A stretch of DNA of 64,000 bases from Catenulispora sp. GP43 (GTDB taxonomy: Bacteria > Actinomycetota > Actinomycetes > Streptomycetales > Catenulisporaceae), in the NCBI RefSeq assembly GCF_041260665.1, contig NZ_JBGCCT010000004.1:62001-126000 (forward strand), given 5' to 3'. This document shows, piece after piece, positions 46,900-53,720 of the stretch; the stretch's first letter is position 1; every line of letters begins with the position of its first letter. The translations under genes and the position numbers were made by a program. The notes below the pieces were generated by a model that was given only the letters and a program-made list of their open reading frames with translations, was not told the origin of the DNA and ran no database searches.

Positions 46900-48108
46900 C
46901 TACATCCTGGCGACCTCGACCGGCAGCCGGCGCACGCCGAGCAGAACAGCAGGGTTCTGATACGTGACGTCTTCGTAGGACGGGATCGTCAGGGTCCGGT
47001 ACCGCTCCTGCAGCGCGAGCAGCGCGATCCGCGCCTCGAGCCGGGCCAGCGGCGCGCCGAAGCAGAAGTGGATGCCGTGGCCGAAGGTCAGGTGCGGGTT
47101 GGGACTGCGGGTGACGTCGAAGACGTCGGGCGCGCCGAAGTGCGCCGGATCGCGGTTGGCGGCCCCGAGGTGGGTCATCAGCATGCTGTCGACCGGCAGT
47201 TCGTGACCGCCGAGCACCACCGGCCGGGCGACGCGGCGCCCGAGTTCGGGGAAGGGCGGAAGCCAGCGCAGCACCTCCTCGATCGCGCCGGGCAGCAGAC
47301 CCGGATCGGCGCGCAGCGCCTCGTTCGTCCCGGGCTGCCGGTCGAAGGTGACGATGGCGTTGCCGAGCAGCGCGGTCGTGGTGACGTGCCCGGCCACCAG
47401 CAGCAGCGCGACGAACCCGACCATCTGCTGGTCCCGCAGCCCGACGCCGTCCACCTCGGCGGCGATCAGCCGGCTGGTGAGGTCGTCCCCGGGATGCGCC
47501 CGGCGGGTGCGGATGTGCTCGAGCATGTACCCGTTCATCTCCCGGACCGTTGGGGCGATGGCCTCCAGCGCCCGCTCCAGATCGGCGGCGTCGGGCGCCT
47601 CGCCGAGCTGGTCGCCGCTGAACAGGACGCTGGCCCACTCCTGGAACAGCAGGTGCTCCTCGGCGGGGATGCCGAGCAGTTCGGCGATGACGATGATGGG
47701 CAGCGGGTAGGCCAGCGACTCCACGAGGTCGAACCGGTCCTGGTCGGCGACCGCGTCCAGCAGCTGCGCGACCAGCGCCTCGATGCGCGGCGCGAGCCCT
47801 TGCACGACCCGCGGCGTGAACGCCTGGCTGACCAGCGCGCGGAGCCGGCGGTGCTCCGGCGGGTCCATGCCGACGAAGTTGCCCTGCGTGAAGGTCTCGA
47901 AGTCCTCCTGGGTGGGGGCCAGGGAGGACAGGTCGGAGGAGAAGGTCTTCGGATCGGCCAGCACGGCGGCGGCGGTGTCGTAGTCGGAGACGCGCCACAC
48001 GCCCAGAGCCTCGTCGTGGCACACCGGGCCGGCCGCGCGCAGGGCGCGCCAACGCTCGGGGATCTCCTCCAACGGGATCGTCGGAACATGCACTGGTTGG
48101 GCGGTCAC
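46900..48108 (-). CDS. cytochrome P450
   Basis: The 402-residue bacterial class I P450 has the haem loop FGHGIHFCFGAPLARLE with the axial Cys349, the K-helix motif EEVLR, and an I-helix reading LLVAGHVTTTALL. The usual acid of the AG-x-(D/E)-T motif is Val, while the following Thr is kept. It needs ferredoxin and reductase from elsewhere; none is encoded here. As first gene of the minus-strand NRPS block, 103 bp upstream of the PBP-type thioesterase, it probably hydroxylates or cross-links a residue of the peptide, on a carrier domain or after release. The start is GTG at 48108 because AAGGAG lies 5 nt upstream; an in-frame ATG at 48126 has no such site. Confidence 0.93.
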   Translation of the reverse strand: MTAQPVHVPTIPLEEIPERWRALRAAGPVCHDEALGVWRVSDYDTAAAVLADPKTFSSDLSSLAPTQEDFETFTQGNFVGMDPPEHRRLRALVSQAFTPRVVQGLAPRIEALVAQLLDAVADQDRFDLVESLAYPLPIIVIAELLGIPAEEHLLFQEWASVLFSGDQLGEAPDAADLERALEAIAPTVREMNGYMLEHIRTRRAHPGDDLTSRLIAAEVDGVGLRDQQMVGFVALLLVAGHVTTTALLGNAIVTFDRQPGTNEALRADPGLLPGAIEEVLRWLPPFPELGRRVARPVVLGGHELPVDSMLMTHLGAANRDPAHFGAPDVFDVTRSPNPHLTFGHGIHFCFGAPLARLEARIALLALQERYRTLTIPSYEDVTYQNPAVLLGVRRLPVEVARM

Positions 48109-48270
48109 ATTCGCTCCTTGGGTCACGGCGCGCAGGCATGGCGAAGCCCAGGCGGGGATGACGGAAACACGGCAGCACGCAGCGACGGGGCCACGGGCGC
48201 GGCGACAAACATCCGCAGCCGACCACCGGCCAGGGGTGATCGGATACGAACAACCAGTTGTCAGCCGAGT

Positions 48271-48299
48271 CTTATAACTGCGGTGTACAGCGAAGTAAA
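48271..48299 (-). promoter_or_regulatory. candidate promoter of the NRPS block
   Basis: On the minus strand TTTACT (48299-48294) and TATAAG (48276-48271) are separated by exactly 17 bp, a good fit to housekeeping sigma -35/-10 boxes (4/6 and 5/6). Transcription would start near 48264, giving a leader of about 155 nt before the P450 GTG. With small or no gaps downstream, this could drive the 45 kb block. Confidence 0.55.
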
Positions 48300-48457
48300 A
48301 AGCCGTATACTGTAGAGGGGATGGACTCCCACAGTCGGCCTTAGCTCCACGTTCGGGCCCGCACAGCGGACCAACCCGGCATAGGCATTCCTTTCAGTGA
48401 TCCATACAGCGGGGCCCGTACCGCGGACGATGCACGACAGACGCCGCGGGGAGAACT

Positions 48458-48474
48458 GTGCCCGAATCGGGCAC
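48458..48474. promoter_or_regulatory. 17-bp perfect palindrome, candidate operator
   Basis: GTGCCCGA-A-TCGGGCAC has 8-bp perfect arms around one base. It lies about 160 bp upstream of the candidate NRPS promoter and 510 bp upstream of the secreted-protein gene. A regulator site is possible; a short hairpin is the alternative. Confidence 0.4.
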
Positions 48475-48931
48475 TTTCCCACGTCCAATGCGGCACAGTC
48501 TTCACGATAGGTCACGCCAAGGCAACCCCCCGGAGTCGGCGGAGACCCAAAGCTCTGATTCGCCATGGCCGGCCGCGCTACCCCCTACCCGATCGTCACA
48601 AGCCATCGGTCCAGGTGGCGCAGCACGCCGGCACCGCAGGCGCGGGGGCGCGCGACCCGGCGGCCAGGCCTGGCGAAACACCGCCGCTGTCCCCCGATTC
48701 GCCTAACGCCCGGCCGGCGCCGGACGGCGCCGCTTAGGAAATCAGAGTTCTGGGTAAGAGGCCGCGCGGGATGCACGATCCACGGTCGGCGCGCGCGGAC
48801 GCGAAGGAGGACTCTGATATGCGCTGTTGACAACGATGTGGCGTCACCTTGACCCACACCGTTCAGCCAGTCCGTTACAGAGTCCTGACAACCCGATCGG
48901 CTTCCTCCGCGGTCACTAGTTCCCGAGAGCA

Positions 48932-48965
48932 CTAAGCCCCGGCCGACGTCCAGCCGGGGTCTTAG
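48932..48965 (+). promoter_or_regulatory. hairpin in leader of secreted-protein gene
   Basis: CTAAGCCCCGGC (48932-48943) pairs with GCCGGGG-T-CTTAG (48953-48965), a 12-bp stem with one bulged T and a 9-nt loop. It ends 9 nt before the GGAGG ribosome binding site of the next gene. It may stabilise the leader, act as an attenuator, or be a terminator of an upstream transcript. Confidence 0.5.
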
Positions 48966-48986
48966 CCATGATCTGGAGGAACGCTT

Positions 48987-50960
48987 GTGGTAAACCGCAT
49001 CCGCCGAGTCTCAGCCCTGGCGACTGCCACGTTCATCGGTCTGGCCACCGCCGGCGCGGCCGCGGGGACCGCTGCCGCCGGGACCGCTACCAAGGGGACC
49101 GTCACGCTGCCGAACGGCGACCGGGTGATCACCGCGGGCTCCGGGCGGGCGGCCACCGTCTCGGTGCTGTCGCCCGACGGGCACAGTGTTCCGGCGATGC
49201 GCTATTCGCCGAACCCGGCCCACAGCTATGTCATCCCCTACTCCGTGACCTCGTCCGGGCAGGCATATCAGCCGGCGCAGTACGACGTCGCCGCGTTGCA
49301 CAGCGGTGCGCAGCCGAACCTCGCCCCGCACTATCCGATGCACATATTGCAGATCAATGCCGTCGATTCGACCGGCGCGCCCGCGAACGTCACGACATAC
49401 CTTTTCGACGTCGACGACATGACGCGGTGGTCCGCACCGATCCCGGTAGTCAACGGGGTGGCGCGGGTCGCGGTCCCGGCCGGGCACTATGCGGCGTACA
49501 CGCCGTTCACGACGTTCAACCCGGACAGCTTCACCGGCACCCTGCACATGGTCGCGCAGACCGACCTCACCGTCGACGGCGCCGGCGTGACGACCCTGAA
49601 CGCCGACGAGCGCACCGCGACGTCATTGGTCGGCGTCCACACTCCGCGGCCGAACACGACGGACTTCACGTACACCGTCTTCGGCCGTACCGATGCCGAC
49701 GGCCTGAACGGCTTCCTGACCAATCCCAATGTCGCGTCGGTCTACGTCAACGCACAGCCCGCGGCGCAAGTAGGCACCGCCAGCTTCCAGGTCCTCGGCT
49801 GGAGCGGAACGAGCCCGACCGGAACGGCGGACCCGTACCGCTACGACTTGATGTTCCCCGCCTCCGACCACATCGACGCCGACCAGACGTACCAGGCCGA
49901 TCCCCAGCGGATCACCACCGTCCACAACATCATCGACACCGACGCGGGCAACCCCCAGCGCCAGGGCGAGTACATCATGGGCCCGTTCAGCCCCGAGAGC
50001 GGCGGAAACCAAACAGCCTCCTTCTTCTCGGTCCCGACGAACCTGACCACCTACATCGGCGCCCCAACCGGCGACGCCCAGTGGTTCCGCAGCATCATGA
50101 ACGCCCTGCCGAGCGCCACCTCCGGAATACCGGCCGCCCTGCAGTTCACCAAGGACGAGGACGCCTACCAGGGCCCGGTGGAGCTGTGGCGGACGTGGGG
50201 CCACGGCCCGCTGACGGCTCAGGTCGGCCAGTACCAGCAGGCGCACAACACCCTGTGCCGGTCCTGCACCGACGGCGGCACCGTCGACCTGGGCCTGAAC
50301 CCGGTCACGGACAGCGACCCGGACACCAACGCAAACCTGCTGGGCCCCGGCAGCGACCACTTGACGGTCTACCGCGACGGCACCCAGATCTTCTCCCAAG
50401 ACGGCGCCTCGAGCACCGAACTCACCGGCCAGGCGCAGACCCCCGGCACCTACCGCATGGTGTTCGACCTGGACCTGAGCCAGTTCCCGATCACCCAGTC
50501 CACGGCGTCGCACACTGATATCACGGTGCCCTACACCCCGACACCGGACGCGAAGCCGAACCCGGCGTCGACCCTGCCGGCCGGCGACTTCTGCCAGGCC
50601 CAGGGCACCGGCACCACACCGTGCTCGATCCTGCCGGTCCTGAACCTGAACTACCAGCTGGCCACCGACGACACGAACACCAGCCACGGCCCGATCGCGG
50701 CCCTGCTGCTGACCGTCGGCCACCAGTCCTACGGCACCGCCGGCTCGCAGGCCCCGGCCACCGGCGCGACCGTGTCCGTGTCCTACGACAAGGGCGCGAC
50801 CTGGACCCCGGCCTCGGTGATCCCCGCCGGCCAGAACCGCTACGCCGCGCTGTGGAAGAACGGCGCCAAGGGCGCCACGCCCTGGCTGAAGGTCACCGCC
50901 ACCGACGCGCTCGGCGGCTCGATCACGCAGACGGTCGCGAACGCTTACACCGTCGGCTGA
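48987..50960 (+). CDS. large secreted protein of unknown function
   Basis: The 657-residue protein has a Sec-type signal peptide: NRIRR, a hydrophobic Ala/Thr/Gly core, and likely cleavage after AAGTAAA near residue 31. The mature part is beta-rich, with many Thr/Asp/Asn/Gly and few Lys. It opens with TVTLPNGDRVITAG, similar to the first strand of non-catalytic regions in large actinobacterial subtilases. The rest suggests repeated Ig-like folds and a CxxC pair (LCRSCTDGG). No protease catalytic triad, carbohydrate-binding motif or sortase signal was found. The start is GTG at 48987 with GGAGG 7 nt upstream. It is divergent from the NRPS block and looks monocistronic, being followed by a hairpin. 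I cannot name a function; an extracellular accessory or adhesion role is a guess. Confidence 0.85.
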   Translation: MVNRIRRVSALATATFIGLATAGAAAGTAAAGTATKGTVTLPNGDRVITAGSGRAATVSVLSPDGHSVPAMRYSPNPAHSYVIPYSVTSSGQAYQPAQYDVAALHSGAQPNLAPHYPMHILQINAVDSTGAPANVTTYLFDVDDMTRWSAPIPVVNGVARVAVPAGHYAAYTPFTTFNPDSFTGTLHMVAQTDLTVDGAGVTTLNADERTATSLVGVHTPRPNTTDFTYTVFGRTDADGLNGFLTNPNVASVYVNAQPAAQVGTASFQVLGWSGTSPTGTADPYRYDLMFPASDHIDADQTYQADPQRITTVHNIIDTDAGNPQRQGEYIMGPFSPESGGNQTASFFSVPTNLTTYIGAPTGDAQWFRSIMNALPSATSGIPAALQFTKDEDAYQGPVELWRTWGHGPLTAQVGQYQQAHNTLCRSCTDGGTVDLGLNPVTDSDPDTNANLLGPGSDHLTVYRDGTQIFSQDGASSTELTGQAQTPGTYRMVFDLDLSQFPITQSTASHTDITVPYTPTPDAKPNPASTLPAGDFCQAQGTGTTPCSILPVLNLNYQLATDDTNTSHGPIAALLLTVGHQSYGTAGSQAPATGATVSVSYDKGATWTPASVIPAGQNRYAALWKNGAKGATPWLKVTATDALGGSITQTVANAYTVG

Positions 50961-50992
50961 CGTCAACGGTTTCGGCGACGTCTCGGGGGCTT

Positions 50993-51043
50993 CATCCTCA
51001 CTCCCGCCGCTGCTCAGCCACCGCGGCCGGGGGGGTGAGGATG
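50993..51043 (+). terminator. intrinsic-type terminator after secreted-protein gene
   Basis: CATCCTCAC (50993-51001) pairs exactly with GTGAGGATG (51035-51043), and the adjacent TCCC/GGGG bases can extend the stem to about 13 bp. No T-run follows, as is common in actinomycetes. It starts 32 bp after the stop of the secreted protein. Confidence 0.55.
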
Positions 51044-51099
51044 GGACAACGGGGCAGAGCGGATGTAGGAAGCTCGAGGCGATCCGGGGAGAAGGCAGC

Positions 51100-51756
51100 G
51101 TGGACGTCATCCAAGAGTGGTCGGGAAGCCTCGCCTGTGCACTTCAAGCCGCACTCCGAATGACTGACGAGGGGTTCGCGAACCGTCTCGGCGTCGCCGT
51201 CCATACTGTCGCCACGTGGCATGCGGAGCCTGGCGCCGTGCTCGGACCACAGGTTCAACAACTCCTCGACACCACGCTGGAACAGGCACCCGATTCCGCC
51301 CGAGCACGATTCAGGTTGCTGGCGGATGTCACGGCCGTTCTGTCCCGGGTCGGTGATCCGGCGGCCCAGGCGCTGCGCGTGGCGATAGCCGTCGTAACGC
51401 GGGAGGACGAAGTGCTGCTCGTCTGCCGGCGCGACGACGGCGGCGGGATCACGTGGCAGTTCCCGGCTGGAGTCGTCAAGCCGGGCGCGTCCCCGTCGAC
51501 GGTCGCCGTCCGGGAGACCCTGGCGGAGACAGCGGTCCACTGCTCTGTACGGAGGATGCTCGGCAGCCGGCTTCACCCGATCACTGGCGTGATGTGCGAC
51601 TACTTGCTATGCGACTACCTCGCAGGTACGGCGGTCAACGGCGATGTGGTCGAGAACGTCGAAGTCCTCTGGGTGGCGAAAAGCAGCGTCACTCGCTTCA
51701 TACCGGCTGAGAGAATCTATCCGCCCGTGCTCAAAGCCTTGGAGGAAGAGACATGA
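51100..51756 (+). CDS. HTH-Nudix fusion with degenerate Nudix box
   Basis: The 218-residue protein has an N-terminal XRE-like helix-turn-helix (residues about 14-45, GFANRLGVAVHTVATWH) joined to a Nudix fold (about 90-210). The Nudix box is aligned at residues 124-146 but degraded: the first Glu is Ala130, the REUxEE glutamate at 142 is Ala, and Gly145 is Ala; Arg138, Glu139 and Glu143 remain. Metal-dependent hydrolysis is therefore doubtful, and a ligand-sensing DNA-binding role fits better (inference). The start is GTG at 51100 after GGGAGAAGG. The last four bases (ATGA) overlap the next Nudix gene, so the two are translationally coupled. Confidence 0.8.
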   Translation: MDVIQEWSGSLACALQAALRMTDEGFANRLGVAVHTVATWHAEPGAVLGPQVQQLLDTTLEQAPDSARARFRLLADVTAVLSRVGDPAAQALRVAIAVVTREDEVLLVCRRDDGGGITWQFPAGVVKPGASPSTVAVRETLAETAVHCSVRRMLGSRLHPITGVMCDYLLCDYLAGTAVNGDVVENVEVLWVAKSSVTRFIPAERIYPPVLKALEEET

Positions 51757-52172
51757 CCGCTGAAGCCCCCGAGAAGCGGCCCGGCATCGCCGCGGCCGTG
51801 GTCGTCGACGACGGTCGCGTGCTCCTCGTCCGCCGACGGGTCAAGGAGGGCTCGCTGTCCTGGCAGCTCCCAGCAGGGGGGATCGAGGACGGCGAGACGG
51901 TCGAACAGGCTGCCGTACGGGAGACCAAGGAAGAGACGGGCCTGACGGTCTCCGCTGTGAAGGTCCTCGGCGGACGACTGCATCCGGTCACCGGACGCCA
52001 CATGTCCTACGTCGTCTGCGCGGCCGAGTCCGGCACAGCCCACCTCGCCGATGCCAACGAACTCGCCGAAGTCCGGTGGAGCGACCGGAAAGAGGTCGCC
52101 GAGCGAGTGCCTGACGGGTTTTGGGAGCCGGTCCAGGCATACCTGGACTCGGCGTTGGCGGACGGAATGTAG
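51753..52172 (+). CDS. Nudix hydrolase
   Basis: The 139-residue enzyme has a perfect Nudix box. Gly42, Glu48, Arg56-Glu57-Thr58-Lys59-Glu60-Glu61 and Gly63-Leu64 match GX5EX7REUXEEXGU. It should hydrolyse a nucleoside diphosphate linked to another group; the substrate cannot be read from sequence. It shares layout with the Nudix half of the preceding gene (a matching GxRLHPxTG strand in both), so the pair may come from a duplication in which one copy kept catalysis. It overlaps the preceding gene by 4 bp. It ends 4 bp before the convergent NERD gene. Confidence 0.9.
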   Translation: MTAEAPEKRPGIAAAVVVDDGRVLLVRRRVKEGSLSWQLPAGGIEDGETVEQAAVRETKEETGLTVSAVKVLGGRLHPVTGRHMSYVVCAAESGTAHLADANELAEVRWSDRKEVAERVPDGFWEPVQAYLDSALADGM

Positions 52173-52176
52173 ACCC

Positions 52177-53007
52177 CTAAGCGAGCCATAGTTCGGCACG
52201 CCGGGCGACGGCATAGATCCGTTGGTGCATGTCAGGGCTGAGTATCTGCGGAGCTGCGAGGAAGACGCGCTCCAGCCGTTCTCCTGGAACGATGAACACG
52301 TCCTCGGGCTGTTCCTTCACGTCCAGGGAGTGCACCCCGACGAAAGCGAGAACGCCGGCGACCCCGACAGGCAGACCACACGCTGAGGACAGTCGCCTGG
52401 CCGCGGCAGATGCCTCGTGCCTGCTGTTTCGTACATAATGGTTGAGCTGGCCGTTGACGCGGACGAAGTCGCCCTTGCAGGTGACCCGTGCGCCAGGGTG
52501 ATGCTTCGTGTTGACTGTGAATACCCCGCCGGGCCCGATGACGATGTGATCTATGTCCGCGCCGCTCTTGAGCGGTATGGAATGAAGAACGTTCCAGCCG
52601 TGCCCCTTAAGGCGATCGAGACGACCACCGACGCGACGCTCGCCAGCCGCTCCCACTTCCCAGGACGTCGCTTCCGTTCGGATTCCTAGGATCTTCGCAG
52701 CGATACGCTGGAAACGCCCCGGGGAAAGCTCCGCAGCCCGCTCGCTGACGGCACTCCCGGCGATGTTGTTCGTCAGATCCGTGTCGGCCGTCGGCGCGGT
52801 TGAGCCGATCACGTGAGCCAAGGCACTGATATCCCCGCCCAAGAACGGCGCCAGGGCTTCCAGCGCCCGATATCGCATGTCCGGATCCTCGACATGCAGC
52901 TCGCCGGTCTGGCGATCGTAGTAGCCGATGTTCACACCGGTGGCGGTATGGGCGACGTACAGGCGGTCCTTGCCGTACCGCTTCCAAGCCTTGACGATCA
53001 GCTCCAC
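52177..53007 (-). CDS. NERD-domain (nuclease-related) protein
   Basis: The 276-residue protein has an N-terminal ~80-residue region (DRLYVAHTATGVNIGYYDR) found before NERD domains in actinobacteria. The NERD core spans about residues 115-230: WEVGAAGERRV, then GADIDHIVIGPGGVFTVNTK, with Glu123, Asp151/Asp153 and Lys168 in the positions of the restriction-endonuclease-like active site. No membrane segment is present. NERD proteins are thought to be nucleases or processing factors but are poorly characterised. The start GTG (53007) is back-to-back with the next gene, 65 bp between starts. Its stop is 4 bp from that of the Nudix gene. Confidence 0.85.
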   Translation of the reverse strand: MELIVKAWKRYGKDRLYVAHTATGVNIGYYDRQTGELHVEDPDMRYRALEALAPFLGGDISALAHVIGSTAPTADTDLTNNIAGSAVSERAAELSPGRFQRIAAKILGIRTEATSWEVGAAGERRVGGRLDRLKGHGWNVLHSIPLKSGADIDHIVIGPGGVFTVNTKHHPGARVTCKGDFVRVNGQLNHYVRNSRHEASAAARRLSSACGLPVGVAGVLAFVGVHSLDVKEQPEDVFIVPGERLERVFLAAPQILSPDMHQRIYAVARRAELWLA

Positions 53008-53072
53008 CAGGGCACCTTATCAGGACTCTGAATTCCTTGGCTCGCGCTGCCGAATCACGCCATACTCGCATC

Positions 53073-53720
53073 GTGGCCGAGTGGACTTCCCTGATCGTCG
53101 CCGGAGTCGGTGTCGGTGGCACGCTCTTCGCGCCGTTGCTGACACAGCGATCCGCGCGAAAGGCCCGGCAACTGGAAGCTGAGATCCAGAGCCGGGAGAG
53201 CGCGCGCGAGCGCGACGAGCAGAAGGCTAAAGACGACCTGGCACAACGGCGGGCCATCTACACGGACCTGATATCAACCGCCAGGAACTACCGCGGATCC
53301 CTGGTTGACTTCTATGCCAGCTGGTCCGGGAAGACCTGGGATCACAATCCCCCACAAGACGCCTTGGAAACAGCCAGATCATCGTTCGCCGAATGCTTCT
53401 CTCGAGCACAGATGATAGTCCCGGAGCCCGTCCTGCTAAGAGCTCAGGCAGCATCGTATGCGCTGGGTGACGCATATCGACTACTGACGACCAGGCCTGC
53501 CCAGGATGCGCCGGCGCTCTCAGCGAGGGAGCAGACCGAAATCGTCCAGGGCAGTACTCGAACCGCAGTGACCGCGCTGCGGGACGCCATGCGCGCCGAT
53601 CTGGGAATCAAGGTCGTCCAGGGCGCGCAGGTCGCGGTAGCGGCGCGGGGCCCCGGATTCGAGCATGCCGTCCTGGACGAACGCGGTGAGCAGGTCGTTG
53701 CCGGATGGCGATCCCGCTGA
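53073..53720 (+). CDS. membrane-anchored coiled-coil protein, unknown function
   Basis: The 215-residue protein has one N-terminal hydrophobic segment (TSLIVAGVGVGGTLFAPLL, residues about 5-23). A charged helical stretch follows (QRSARKARQLEAEIQSRE to about residue 65), probably coiled coil, and then a helical domain to about residue 175. I do not recognise the family; such proteins are frequent, uncharacterised neighbours in actinomycete genomes. GTG 53073 is preferred; TTG 53037 would add 12 residues. The native protein probably ends near ALRDAMRADLGI (around 53608). The remaining ~37 residues are antisense to the end of the toxin-like gene, a 201-bp overlap that suggests a recombination junction. 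Confidence 0.7.
   Translation: MAEWTSLIVAGVGVGGTLFAPLLTQRSARKARQLEAEIQSRESARERDEQKAKDDLAQRRAIYTDLISTARNYRGSLVDFYASWSGKTWDHNPPQDALETARSSFAECFSRAQMIVPEPVLLRAQAASYALGDAYRLLTTRPAQDAPALSAREQTEIVQGSTRTAVTALRDAMRADLGIKVVQGAQVAVAARGPGFEHAVLDERGEQVVAGWRSR

Larger units (their letters stand above)
48127..48986. other. 860-bp divergent intergenic region
   Basis: No convincing gene lies between the P450 and the secreted-protein gene. The stretch is less G+C-rich than its surroundings at 48260-48320. It holds a promoter candidate toward the P450, a 17-bp palindrome, a small ATG-CGC-TGT-TGA reading frame with a strong AAGGAGG site (near 48809-48830), and a hairpin just before the secreted-protein gene. 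Short open frames on both strands here show no recognisable protein features. Confidence 0.7.

Noticed and set aside
48261-48852. Small open frames of about 95-100 codons in the divergent intergenic region
   Set aside because: No ribosome binding site, no domain, Arg-rich composition typical of chance frames; one lies over the candidate promoter.
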